The notes beneath the pieces are model-generated. The model was not told the DNA's origin. It saw only the letters and a program-made list of their open reading frames with translations, and made no database searches. 57,900 bases of DNA, from assembly GCA_005402585.1 (NCBI GenBank), contig BIFP01000010.1:1-57900 (forward strand), given 5' to 3'. The stretch comes from Micromonosporaceae bacterium KJ-029 (GTDB taxonomy: Bacteria > Actinomycetota > Actinomycetes > Mycobacteriales > Micromonosporaceae). The translations under genes were made by a program, and so were the position numbers. Shown in pieces: positions 8,475 through 17,628 of this stretch; within the stretch, counting starts at the first letter, position 1, and each line of letters opens with the position of its first letter.

Positions 8475-9605
8475 ATGAGCACAGGACGGTCCGGGGTTCG
8501 GGCCCGCGTCGGAGACTGGGCGATCGCCGTCAGCGTGGCAGCGACGACGCTGGTCGCCGGCCTGTCCTCGAACCACTCCGCCACGGATCTCGACCCACTC
8601 GGCTATGTGCTGTTGGCGGTCAGCGGCCTGGCGCTGGCCGCGCGTCGCCGGGCTCCGATCCCCGTCCTGGCGGTCACCGGGCTGTGCGCGGTGGGCTACC
8701 AAGCGGTCGGTCTAGACGTGCCCGCCCTTGCGTACCTGTTCGCGGTGTACTCCGCCGTGCGGGCGGGACACCGCGTCATCACCGTGGCGGCGTCGGTGAT
8801 CATGCTGGCCGCTCTCCCGCTCGCGGCCCTGGCCTCTCCAAACGACTTGCCCACGGGCGAGGCGTTCGCCCAGGCCCGAGGCGCCCTCGAGCTGGCCTGG
8901 CTGATCGCCGCCGGCGCCGCCGGGGAAGCGCTACGGCAGGCCGAGCGGCGGGCAGACGAAGCCGAGCGCACCCAGGAGGAGACCGCGCGGCGGCGCGCCA
9001 ACGAAGAGCGGCTGCACATCGCGCGAGAGCTGCACGATTCACTCACCCACCAAATCTCGATCATCAAGGTACAGGCCGAAGTCGCCGTCCACCTGGCCGA
9101 CAAGCGAGGTGAACAGGTGCCGGAGGCCCTGCTGGCGATCCGGGAGGCCGGTCGTGAGGCGACCCGGGAACTGCGAGCGACCCTGGAGGCACTGCGCGAC
9201 GACGGCAAGACCCCACCGCACGGGCTCGACCACGTCCCGGAGCTGGTGGAACGAGCCCGTGCGACCGGCCTGGACGCGACACTGACGATCGAAGGACAAC
9301 GACACGACGTGCCGGCCGCGGTGGACCGCACCGCCTACCGGATCATTCAGGAGTCACTTACCAACATCGCCCGTCACGCCGCCGCCGCTACGGCGTCGAT
9401 CCGGATCGACTACCGTCCGGACGCTCTTGCCATCCAGGTAGATGACGACGGCAAGGCCACGCCGGCCACCACTTCGACGCCCGGCGTCGGGCTGCTCGGG
9501 ATGCGCGAACGAGTCACCGCCCTCGGCGGTCGCTTGCGCGCAGAGCCGCGCGGCGAGGGCGGCTTCACCGTCCACGCTGAACTTCCGGTTGGCCGAACGT
9601 CATGA
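8475..9605 (+). CDS. Sensor histidine kinase, NarL/DesK type
   Basis: A 376-aa membrane kinase. Residues about 15-150 hold five hydrophobic segments with almost no extracytoplasmic loop, so it probably senses a membrane signal. A short coiled coil of Ala/Glu/Arg follows, then the HisKA_3 dimerisation box IARELHDSLTHQ with the phospho-accepting His near residue 187. The HATPase_c domain has NIARHAAAATASI (N box) and GVGLLGMRERVTALGG (G box). Its stop overlaps the response regulator start by four bases (ATGA), so the two are translationally coupled. Confidence 0.93.
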   Translation: MSTGRSGVRARVGDWAIAVSVAATTLVAGLSSNHSATDLDPLGYVLLAVSGLALAARRRAPIPVLAVTGLCAVGYQAVGLDVPALAYLFAVYSAVRAGHRVITVAASVIMLAALPLAALASPNDLPTGEAFAQARGALELAWLIAAGAAGEALRQAERRADEAERTQEETARRRANEERLHIARELHDSLTHQISIIKVQAEVAVHLADKRGEQVPEALLAIREAGREATRELRATLEALRDDGKTPPHGLDHVPELVERARATGLDATLTIEGQRHDVPAAVDRTAYRIIQESLTNIARHAAAATASIRIDYRPDALAIQVDDDGKATPATTSTPGVGLLGMRERVTALGGRLRAEPRGEGGFTVHAELPVGRTS

Positions 9606-10264
9606 TCCGCGTCCTGCTGGTCGACGACCAGCCGCTTCTTCGCAGCGGATTCCGCGCGCTCCTCGACGTCGAAGACGACATCGAGGTGGTGGCCGAGGCC
9701 GCCGACGGGAAACAGGGCCTGGCTCTCGCCAAGGAACACCTGCCCGACATCGCGCTCATCGATATCCAGATGCCCGTCATGGACGGCATCGAGGCGACCC
9801 GGCGTATCGCCGCAGACCCGACCCTGGCCCGGGTGCACGTCGTCATCCTGACCAACTACGGCCTAGACGAACACGTGCTCGACGCGCTGCGCGCGGGCGC
9901 CGCCGGATTCCTCGTCAAAGACATCGTGCCAGAAGACTTCCTCCACGCCGTACGCGTCGCCGCGCGCGGTGACGCCCTGCTCGCACCGTCAATCACCCGC
10001 AAGCTGATCGACCGGTACATCACCGAGCCGCTCCACACAAACGCTGACACGGCACTGAAAGGGCTGACCAACCGCGAACGCGAGGCTGTCGCCCTGGTCG
10101 CGCAGGGCCTGTCCAACGACCAGATCGCCGAACGCATGGTGATCAGCCCACTGACCGCAAAAACCCACATCAGCCGGGCCATGGTCAAGCTTCATGCCCG
10201 TGACCGCGCCCAACTCGTGGTCCTCGCCTACGAAAATGGCCTGGTAGCCCCACGCAACCGCTGA
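9602..10264 (+). CDS. LuxR-type response regulator (NarL family)
   Basis: A 220-aa regulator. The receiver domain has the acidic pair DD at residues 8-9, the phosphorylation site Asp54 in ALIDIQMPVMDG, a Thr switch in VVILTN, and Lys in FLVKDI. The C-terminal GerE helix-turn-helix starts at LTNREREAVALVAQG with SNDQIAERMVIS as the recognition unit. It is cotranscribed with the kinase at 8475 and is its obvious partner. Target genes are not evident; the two minus-strand membrane genes upstream are possible targets. Confidence 0.94.
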   Translation: MIRVLLVDDQPLLRSGFRALLDVEDDIEVVAEAADGKQGLALAKEHLPDIALIDIQMPVMDGIEATRRIAADPTLARVHVVILTNYGLDEHVLDALRAGAAGFLVKDIVPEDFLHAVRVAARGDALLAPSITRKLIDRYITEPLHTNADTALKGLTNREREAVALVAQGLSNDQIAERMVISPLTAKTHISRAMVKLHARDRAQLVVLAYENGLVAPRNR

Positions 10265-10499
10265 CATCGATACGACGGCGCGGCCGGATCCAAGATCGGG
10301 TGCGCTCCTTCTGGTTCCAGATGCGGATGCCGCGGCGACGGCTTGGAGTGGCTTCACAGCACCACGAGGCGTGGATTGGCGCTCGCCGTTGATGGTCCGG
10401 CCGGTGTCGTACTTGACGCCACCGGATCCCCAGTACGGTTTCGGCGTTCTGCCCTTCGCATACCTCACCAACATGGACGATCAGTTGACACCTGGGGCC
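10265..10499. other. Spacer without a recognisable gene
   Basis: This stretch lies between the response regulator stop and the Hsp70 remnant. No gene, RNA or clear terminator is seen. It may hold further decayed Hsp70 sequence on the minus strand. Confidence 0.4.
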
Positions 10500-10795
10500 C
10501 TTCGGTGGGAGGCCACCGCTACCGACGCCTCTACCAGCCGCAGCTGCGGCAGACCGCGGCCTGCCGCAGCCACGTACGCCGTCGCGGCCCCCAGCCGGTC
10601 GGCACCACCAGCCGCACGTCCTCGATCGGACCGCCGGCCACCTGATGGGCCTCCTCGGCGACCCGCCGCAGAATCGCCGCCACCAGATCCGCCGGCGCCA
10701 CCTCCGCGTCCGTCACACTCAGCTGCTCATCGGAGGGTCGACGCGGTTCGGGTACGAACCGGTGCGGCTGCGACCGCTGCCTGCCCCGAAGGTTG
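10500..10795 (-). pseudogene. Hsp70-family protein, internal fragment
   Basis: Reading down from 10795 the frame gives HRFVPEPRRPSDEQL, DLVAAILRRVAEEAHQVAG and VRLVVPTGWGPRRRTWLRQAA. This is the part of the ATPase domain of actinobacterial Hsp70-like proteins just before the second phosphate-loop region. After QAA a one-base shift is needed to continue with LPQLRLVEASVAVASH, then stops follow. The fragment begins exactly where the MMPL gene ends. The N-terminus of an Hsp70-family gene lies on the same strand at 15820-16041, so the two may be one gene opened by an insertion. Confidence 0.7.
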
Positions 10796-12907
10796 TCAGC
10801 TGCCCGCGGCCAGGAGAGCGGGTTCGGGCTTGCCCGCCGGAGGCTGGGGGTCGTCGTGATGCTTGAACAGTTTGCTGGGCCACCACATCCATCGGTCCGC
10901 GTCCACTGTTAGTGCGGTGACCAGCACCGAGCGGACGATCATGGTGTCCAGCAGCACGCCAAACGCCACCGTGAACCCTAGCTGCGCCGCGAACACCAAC
11001 GGCAGTGATCCCAGCGCCGCGAAGGTACCGGCCAGTACCAGACCCGCAGAGGTGATCACACCGCCGGTGGCGGACAGTCCGGTCCGCGCGCCGTGTCGGG
11101 TGCCGTGCAGCTGTGCCTCTTCCCGTACCCGGGTGACCAGGAAGATGTTGTAGTCGATGCCGAGGGCGACCAGGAACACGAACACCAGGAGTGGGAAGTT
11201 CGCGTCCGCCCCGGCGAAGTCGAACACGTGGTTGAACATCAGCGCGCTCACGCCGAGGGCCGCGCCGAACGACAGCACCACCGTCGCCATGAGCAGCAGC
11301 GGTGCGACGATCGCCCGTAGCAGCAGCGCGAGGATGAGGAAGACAACGATCAGTACGACGGGGATGATCACCTTGGCGTCGCGGGCGGCCGACTGTTGTG
11401 TATCGAGTGCGATCGCCGTGCTGCCGCCGAGCCGGGCATCCGCACCCTCGATCTTGTGGACCGCGGTTCTGGCCTGCTCGACGGTGCGCATCGCGGCCTT
11501 GCTGCCGGGAGCGTCCTCGAGCGTCCCGAGAACGAAGACGTCACCATCCTTGATCATCGGCGCCGCGACGTCGGCGATCCCTGGGATCCCTGACAGCACG
11601 GTCTTGACCTGCTCCGCCGAGGCGGCCTTGGCCACGACGTAGATGGGGTCACCCGACCCGGCCGGAAAGTGCCTGGACTGGATCTCCTCGCCGACGACCG
11701 CCTGCGGCTCGTTGGTGAACTGGCCCTTGCTCGGGATCCCATCGGCCTTGAGCCCCGTCACCCCGATCGCCATGACACCGAGGACGAGCGCGGTGCCGAC
11801 CCACACGATCCGCGGTCGGCTGGAGATGGCGGTACCGATCCGCGTCCAGATGCTGACCTTGGCCGTCCCGACCGAGCCGTACGACGGCTTCACCGGCCAG
11901 AAGATCCAGCGGCCGCAGATGACCAGCAGGGCCGGCATCAGGGTGATCATGGCAAGCAGCCCGACGAGGATACCGATGGCACAGGCCGGGCCGAGGCCTT
12001 TTGTGGAATTGAGAGTGGCCAGCAGCAGCACTAGCAGGCTGACAGCGACGGTCGCGGCGCTGGCGATGATCGCGGGGCTGGAGCGGTACAGGGCCTCCGC
12101 CATCGCCTCGTGCCGGTCCTCGTGTCGCCGCAACTCCTCCCGGTACCGGGAGATGAGCAGTAGCGCGTAGTCGGTGGCGGCGCCGAACACCAGTACGGTC
12201 AAGATGAGGCTGGTCTGCGTGTTGACGGTGAGCCCGGCATTCTTCGCCAGCAGGTAGATCACCGCTTCCGCCGTGACCAGGGCGCCGCCCGCGGTCACCA
12301 GCGGCAGCAGTGGCAGCAACGGGCTGCGGTAGGTGAACAGCAGGATGACGACCACCACCAACGCCGTGATCATCCCCAGGGCGCCTCCTCCGCTGAAGGC
12401 CGTTATCGAGTCGGATGCGTAGCCGGCCGGTCCGGTGACGTGGAACCCGAGACCGTCGGCGTTCTGTTCGCCGATCTTGGTCATCGCGTCGACAACCTTG
12501 TGGGCCCCGTCCCAGCCCTCATTACCGTCGTCAACCTGGACCACGGTCTGGATGGCCTTGCCGTCCTGGGACGTCAATGGGCCCTGTGGCTGCCCCACGA
12601 TCTTCTCGATGCCCTTGAAGGCTTCGGCGTCGGCCTGGGCCTTGGCCATGTCGGCAGGGGTGACGCCCTCGGGCCGGTCGTAGATCACGATCGCGGGCAG
12701 GGTCTCGGCGGGCTGGAACTTCTTCGCCTGGTCGAGGACCTTGGTCGCCTCTGCGTTGCTGGGCAGCCAGGCCGAATTGTCGTTCTTCTCAACGTCGCCC
12801 AGTTTGCCGGCCAGCATGAAGGCCGGCACCAGCAGGGCGATCCAGATGGCCACGATGGCCCATTTCGTGATCCTGCCACTGGGCAACGTCATTACTTTCC
12901 GCAACAT
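10796..12907 (-). CDS. MMPL/RND-type membrane transporter
   Basis: A 703-aa MMPL-family protein with the RND layout: TM1 at residues 15-35, a large extracytoplasmic domain, a block of TM2-6 (about 170-345), TM7 near 370, a second large loop and a final block of five TMs (about 515-670). Family motifs include the GAATDYALLLISRYREE segment in the first half and the LGIDYNIFLVTRVREE counterpart in the second, whose acidic residues belong to the proton relay. Such proteins export lipids or drugs. Start ATG 12907 follows TGAGGAATCC. It is downstream of SigJ and the flavoprotein on the same strand. Confidence 0.92.
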   Translation of the reverse strand: MLRKVMTLPSGRITKWAIVAIWIALLVPAFMLAGKLGDVEKNDNSAWLPSNAEATKVLDQAKKFQPAETLPAIVIYDRPEGVTPADMAKAQADAEAFKGIEKIVGQPQGPLTSQDGKAIQTVVQVDDGNEGWDGAHKVVDAMTKIGEQNADGLGFHVTGPAGYASDSITAFSGGGALGMITALVVVVILLFTYRSPLLPLLPLVTAGGALVTAEAVIYLLAKNAGLTVNTQTSLILTVLVFGAATDYALLLISRYREELRRHEDRHEAMAEALYRSSPAIIASAATVAVSLLVLLLATLNSTKGLGPACAIGILVGLLAMITLMPALLVICGRWIFWPVKPSYGSVGTAKVSIWTRIGTAISSRPRIVWVGTALVLGVMAIGVTGLKADGIPSKGQFTNEPQAVVGEEIQSRHFPAGSGDPIYVVAKAASAEQVKTVLSGIPGIADVAAPMIKDGDVFVLGTLEDAPGSKAAMRTVEQARTAVHKIEGADARLGGSTAIALDTQQSAARDAKVIIPVVLIVVFLILALLLRAIVAPLLLMATVVLSFGAALGVSALMFNHVFDFAGADANFPLLVFVFLVALGIDYNIFLVTRVREEAQLHGTRHGARTGLSATGGVITSAGLVLAGTFAALGSLPLVFAAQLGFTVAFGVLLDTMIVRSVLVTALTVDADRWMWWPSKLFKHHDDPQPPAGKPEPALLAAGS

Positions 12908-12923
12908 GTGGATTCCTCAGTGT

Positions 12924-13165
12924 TCAATCGACGTGGGAAAGCTTGTCGGGATTGATGACGGCACAGATTCCGCACACCTGGCTGCCGCCCGAAGTGAGGT
13001 CGAGGACAACGACGGCGACGGGGGGTGTCGCCGGCGAACAGCAGCGCCGACGGGTCGCCGTTGACGCTGCGCAAGGCGACATTTGAGAGCCTTGCCGAAG
13101 CGGGCGCGACACCGGCGAGCAGGCGGGCAACCTTGTCCCGCCCGTGGGTCGGCCGCAGGCCCCCG
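12924..13165 (-). pseudogene. SigJ-type sigma factor, C-terminal SnoaL-domain remnant
   Basis: The frame running down from about 13165 reads GRDKVARLLAGV, VNGDPSALLFAGDTP, then after a one-base slip VAVVVLDL and GICAVINPDKLSHVD, with stop at 12924. This is the C-terminal SnoaL-like domain of SigJ ECF factors; compare FYAIRNPDKL near the end of the intact gene at 13322. The shift falls in a run of six G (C on the coding strand) at 13018-13023. The sigma2 and sigma4 regions are missing. It lies directly in front of the MMPL gene, so it may once have been the adjacent regulator. Confidence 0.65.
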
Positions 13166-13321
13166 CTGCTTGAGCCTTGCCTCCACCATCACTGCGGCGC
13201 CAGGACCTGCAGGCGCGCAGGTATCAGGGCAACTCTCAGCCAGACCGCCGCTGGGCTCCGCGTCGCTCAGCCCCACAGGACATACGCGATGGTGACCTAG
13301 CTCCCGTGGCGTGTCGGCTCC

Positions 13322-14221
13322 TTAGCGGCTGATCTGCCGCGGCACCGTCATCGCGACGAGTTTGTCGGGGTTGCGGATGGCGTAGAAGTTAATGATCATC
13401 CCGTCGATGATCTCGATCAGGAGGACACCTTCAGGGTGGTCGCCGCCGATGTGGGCGACCATCGCGGGCGTGTTGTTGCAGTTGGCCATCTGGATTCGCA
13501 TGCCCGGCACCTGCCGGCTGGTGCGGAAGAGGTCCATGAGGAGGACGGCGACCCTCTGCGCGCCCACCACCGGCCGGCGCGCCGCGGTGGCCTTGCCGCC
13601 GCTGTCGGCGGTCCAGGTGACGTTCGGCGCGAGCAGCGAGAGCAGTCCTGCCATGTCACCGGTGGCCGCCGCGGTCATGAACTCCTCGGTGACCTGCGCG
13701 GTCTTCGCGGCGTCGAGGGGCTGGAATCGCCTGCGTCGCGCCCGCACGTGCTCACGGGCGCGGTGCGCCACCTGGTGCACCGTCGCCACGGATTTGCCCA
13801 CCGATGCGGCGATTTCGTCGTAGCCGAAGCCGAACACCTCGCGCAGCACGAACACCGCACGCTCATCCGGGCTGAGTGTTTCAAGCAGTACGAGCATCGC
13901 CATCGACACCGACTCGGCGAGCACCACATCGGCCGACGGGTCGTTCTCGTCGAGCAGCAGCGGCTCGGGCAGCCACGGGCCGACATAGTCCTCGCGACGG
14001 CGCGCGCTCGCCCGCAGTGCGTTGAGCGTCTGACGGGTCACCAGCCGCGCCAGGTAGGACCTGGTGTCCCGCACCGTCGCGAGGTCCACCTCGGCCCACC
14101 GCAAATAGCTGTCCTGCAGCACGTCGTCGGATTCGGTGGCCGAGCCGAGTATTTCGTAGACGATCGTAAACAGCAGCGGCCGCAACAGGGTGAACCGCTC
14201 AGTATGCTCGTCGGTGGTCAC
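13322..14221 (-). CDS. sigJ: ECF RNA polymerase sigma factor, SigJ type
   Basis: A 299-aa ECF sigma factor. Sigma2 (about 14-75) includes YEILGSATESDDVLQDSYLRW, sigma4 (about 115-165) includes LSPDERAVFVLREVFGFGYDEIAASVGKS, and a C-terminal SnoaL-like domain (about 185-295) has EEFMTAAATGDMAGLLSLLAPNVTWTADSGGK. Such C-terminal domains replace an anti-sigma partner in this group. The GTG start at 14221 overlaps the stop of the flavoprotein gene by four bases, so the two are translationally coupled. That pairing with an NAD(P)H flavoprotein is typical of SigJ factors in actinomycetes and suggests a redox stress role. Confidence 0.9.
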   Translation of the reverse strand: MTTDEHTERFTLLRPLLFTIVYEILGSATESDDVLQDSYLRWAEVDLATVRDTRSYLARLVTRQTLNALRASARRREDYVGPWLPEPLLLDENDPSADVVLAESVSMAMLVLLETLSPDERAVFVLREVFGFGYDEIAASVGKSVATVHQVAHRAREHVRARRRRFQPLDAAKTAQVTEEFMTAAATGDMAGLLSLLAPNVTWTADSGGKATAARRPVVGAQRVAVLLMDLFRTSRQVPGMRIQMANCNNTPAMVAHIGGDHPEGVLLIEIIDGMIINFYAIRNPDKLVAMTVPRQISR

Positions 14222-15405
14222 GGGGACATGACCGTCCGCGCAGCGGAAGCCGGCTGCTCCAGCCGCCGACCGCCCTTGACCCAGGCCGTGGAACCCGGCT
14301 TGCGGGCCTCGCGACGGATCCTCGACAGCGCGACCTTGCAGGTGAACTCCTTGATCGCGGCGCCCAGGCGGCCGCCGATGTAGAGGTTCACCACGGTGTC
14401 GTCCTTGCGGGCGAGCTGTCGCATGGCGGTGTGCCGGCCGAGGCTGACGCACGACCCCGTGAGGGCCTGGTCGATCACCGCCGGTGCGGTCCCCGCGATG
14501 TGGCTCAGCACGGTGTTGGCGGCCTGGGCCCCCAGTGCCCCGGCGGCCTGGCTGCTCATCCGCAGCGGCTGGCCCGACGGTGCCGCGGCGTCGCCGGTGG
14601 CGACCACCCGGTCGTCGTCGACACTGGTCAACGTCTCGTCGGTGAGCAGCCGGCCGAGCGTATCGGTGTGCAGCCCGCTCGCGGCCGCCAGCCCCGGCAC
14701 GCCGAAACCGGTCGCCCAGATGGTGAGCACGCTCGACCGCACCGTACCGTCGGCGAGGACGACCGCATCCGGCCGGACCTCGGTGACCACGTCAGCTTCC
14801 AGCACGGCGACACCGTGCCGGGACAGCCACCTGGCGGCGTATCGGCGCCCCGGCGCGCTCCATGACGACACCAGCGTTCCCCCACACACCAGGGTGACCA
14901 TACGTCCCTGCTCGGCCAGCTCGGCCGCCGTCTCGACGCCGGTCAGCCCGCCGCCGACCACGGTGACCGGAGCGTCGACGGGCAACTCCGCCAGCCTGTC
15001 GCGCAGCCGCCGCGCAGCCTCGAACTCGGCGATGGGGAAAGCGAACTCGGCCGCACCAGGCACCGATGAGGGTATCGCCGCGGTGCTGCCGACCGCGTAG
15101 ATGACATAGTCGTGGCTCAGCACTTGGCCCGACGCCAACTGCACGGCGCGGGCGGCGGTGTCGATGCGTGTGGCGCTGTCGACGACCAACTGGATGCCTT
15201 CGCCGAGCAGTGTGCCGTAGCCGATCGTGGCGTCGCCGGTGCCGGCCACGAACTGGTGCAGCCGCACCCGTTCGACGAAGTCCGGCCGGGGATTGACCAG
15301 CGTGATGTCGACGTCGGCGCGCATCCGCAGATGGTTGGCCGCGAGCGTTCCGGCATAACCACCGCCGATGACCGTGACCTTGTGACGTGTGTCGTGCTCT
15401 GTCAT
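14218..15405 (-). CDS. NAD(P)/FAD-dependent oxidoreductase (type II NADH dehydrogenase-like)
   Basis: A 395-aa two-dinucleotide-fold flavoprotein. The N-terminal FAD site is VTVIGGGYAGTLAANHL. A second Rossmann motif for NAD(P)H, VTVVGGGLTGVETAAELAE, is centred near residue 150. The FAD-closing ATG motif is RVVATGDAAAPSG. There is no C-terminal membrane anchor of the kind seen in respiratory NDH-2. The start is taken at ATG 15405 with CAGGGGC in front. It is coupled to SigJ by a GTGA overlap, and the operon probably continues to MMPL. Confidence 0.9.
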   Translation of the reverse strand: MTEHDTRHKVTVIGGGYAGTLAANHLRMRADVDITLVNPRPDFVERVRLHQFVAGTGDATIGYGTLLGEGIQLVVDSATRIDTAARAVQLASGQVLSHDYVIYAVGSTAAIPSSVPGAAEFAFPIAEFEAARRLRDRLAELPVDAPVTVVGGGLTGVETAAELAEQGRMVTLVCGGTLVSSWSAPGRRYAARWLSRHGVAVLEADVVTEVRPDAVVLADGTVRSSVLTIWATGFGVPGLAAASGLHTDTLGRLLTDETLTSVDDDRVVATGDAAAPSGQPLRMSSQAAGALGAQAANTVLSHIAGTAPAVIDQALTGSCVSLGRHTAMRQLARKDDTVVNLYIGGRLGAAIKEFTCKVALSRIRREARKPGSTAWVKGGRRLEQPASAARTVMSP

Positions 15406-15819
15406 GCCCCTGAGACACCATGGAACGCCGAGACCTGACACGACGTGACGCGCGTCACTCCACGGTGACAACGCGGGCACACGCCGACCGGGGCCGCGCA
15501 GCGGCAATTGGCCCTCGCCCGCGTAAACGATGATCATGCGGCGTCGATTCGGTGGGCTCTGCGACTCCGGGCGCCCCACACGGCACTGACGCCGACCTTC
15601 GGGGTCGACCGGTCGACGGTCACGGATCCCGCAGCCTGAAACGCTACATAGCGCGCCAAGTCTGACGAATCATCGAAGCCAGCTCTTGACAGCAGCCCTC
15701 ACAGATCTTGGTCGACTGCTGTCTTACCTGGAGCCTCGCCCTCATCGATCTCCGGGCCCGCCGCACCCGCCCTGAGCTGCAAGATCAGCTTGGAAAAGCC
15801 TCAATGATCTACAGCGGGG

Positions 15820-16041
15820 ACTGAGCTCGCCCAAGTCTGCACGCTCAACTCGCCGGTCTGCGCCTGGCGGGCCGCCGCTGACGCGACCCACCGACCCGTC
15901 GTCGGTGACGAACACCGCGCTCGGCAACCCCGGCTCACCGTCGAACAGCAGCGGCGACCACGAACCGTCCGGCCACGCCATCACCGCGCTCGTACTTGCG
16001 CTCCCACAATCGACCGCCAGCCGCGCCCGCCCCGATCGCAT
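15820..16041 (-). pseudogene. Hsp70-family protein, N-terminal fragment
   Basis: The frame from 16041 reads RLAVDCGSASTSAVMAWPDG then LLFDGEPGLPSAVFVTDDGS. This is the phosphate-1 loop and the next strand of an actin-like ATPase, with DCGSAST in place of the DFGTSNT seen in close relatives. The good match ends near 15870 and a one-base shift gives AAARQAQTGE before stops. The gene starts 220 bp from, and back to back with, the caspase-like fragment at 16262. The matching internal part is at 10500-10795 on the same strand. Confidence 0.7.
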
Positions 16042-16261
16042 ACACGCCAGTCAAACACGAGGATCAACTTCGCCTCACGCCACAACCACGCGTCGCATCG
16101 AAGTGGGACTCGGCGCCCATGCGCCGATGACCCGGCGTGCCCTCGGCGAGGACAGCGACACCGCCAGCTGGCCAGCGCGTCGGCCCCAAATGGCGGATCG
16201 GCTGTAAGCAACCGGCGGGCCACGTTCGATGCACCCGGCTTCCTGAGCTGACGGAGCGTCG

Positions 16262-16542
16262 ATGCGCCTGCCATACCCGCAACGATCATCAGTTCTCCTC
16301 ATCGCAACGGCGACGTACCAGGCCGAATACCTGACGGACCTACCCGCGGTCGAGAACAACGTCGCCGCTTTGGTGGATGCGCTCACCGGCGACATGGGCG
16401 GTTTCGATCGGCGCCGGTGCGAGCAATTGCTGAATCCGTCAGATGCTCGAAGCGTTCAGCAAGCGATAAGTCGGCACGCCCGTAGGGCTGAAGACACGCT
16501 TCTGGTCTACTATGCTGGGCACGGTATCGGCCACCGTCGTCA
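16262..16542 (+). pseudogene. Caspase-like peptidase (C14), N-terminal fragment
   Basis: From ATG 16262 (GGAGCG upstream) the frame reads SVLLIATATYQAEYLTDLP, ENNVAALVDALTG, NPSDARSVQQAISRHAR and TLLVYYAGHG. This is the N-terminal half of a bacterial caspase, ending right after the catalytic His of YAGHG. The Cys-bearing half is gone: from about 16540 the frame runs antisense to a different gene. The spacing and TYQ opening resemble caspases tied to actinobacterial conflict systems (EACC1-associated type), but the part that would confirm this is missing. Confidence 0.75.
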
Positions 16543-17336
16543 GCAGCGACCGGAAGTTGTCGTCGTCGGCTGGGCGTCGAACGCCGTTCGGCGCTCGGCC
16601 ACCGCCGTCCTCGGTTCACCAATCTCGATCAACAGCCGTACGAGCAGGCCGCGTAGCGCTGCCGTTTGGCGGCCGAGCTCGTACTCGGCGAGCCCGCGTC
16701 GGGCCCAGACGATCGCCTCAGCGGGCCGCTTCGCCTCCGCCAGCACCCGCACGATCCGCCCGTACTGGTCGGCGCTGACCAAGTGCTCCGCCAACACCCG
16801 CACATGTCCGTCGACGTCGCCGGAAACCTCAGCAACCTGCTCCCGCAGATACCGCACCGCCCACTGCCGATACCAGTCATCGGGCTCGGTCACGACGGCG
16901 GCACGCTCGTCAACCAACCGCGCGACCTCGGCAAAGCCCTTCGCCCCCAGTGCCGGCGCCCACTCGCGTAGCACCACGTCCGGCCAGCCGGGGCCGTCGC
17001 ACACCAGCTTCACCAGCCACGCCGCCAACCCTGCCGCCCGGGCGGCGCGGCCCGACACGCGCGGGCGTAGACCTCCACCAGGTACGCAAGGTCGTTGCCG
17101 AGTACGCCAGAGGAGCTGTCCATGTACATCAGGGCGTTCGTCATCCGATCGACCGCCTTGCGCAGCAACGGCACCGCGACCGCCGCCTCACCCACGTCGA
17201 TCAGACGCTCGCAGCGGTCGGCGACCTCACGCGCGGTCCGCGAGTAGGCATCCCGGCCCGAGTACGGGTCACGGCGGCGATCCCGCCGCAGCCGATCCAC
17301 CAGCACCGCCAGCTCGTAGTCGCCCTGCATCCTCAC
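16540..17336 (-). pseudogene. Helical-repeat protein (SWIM zinc-finger-family type), truncated and frameshifted
   Basis: Two frames on the minus strand join into one protein. 17336-17010 gives CERLIDVGEAAVAVPLLRKA and MYMDSSSGVLGNDLAYLVEV. A one-base shift near 17050 leads into RAAGLAAWLVKLVCDGPGW, YRQWAVRYLREQ and LAEAKRPAEAIVWARRGL. This is the TPR-like helical region found C-terminal to SWIM fingers in actinobacterial proteins. The SWIM CxC...CxH finger itself is absent. At 16540 the gene is cut by the caspase fragment, head-on. Confidence 0.6.
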
Positions 17337-17628
17337 CGGTACATCACACCAGAACAGGCACGACAGCCCTGGCAGGCCCAGCGACCGACACAGGCCGCGA
17401 GGCTCGCCGGCTCCTGGACTCCGCGCGCGTTATGGGCCTGCCGGAACAGTCCTGATCACCGTGGAGGACCAGGCGTGGTCGATGATTGCCGCAACTGTCC
17501 CACGAGCGGCCGGCCGCCAATAGCTGATTGTCGCTGATGTGCGTGACCGGCTCAGAAGACGGTCGCGCTGCCCCGCTCGGCAGGGAATGTGGTCGCCGGT
17601 CGGGAGTGACGCCGGGCAAAATGACCGG

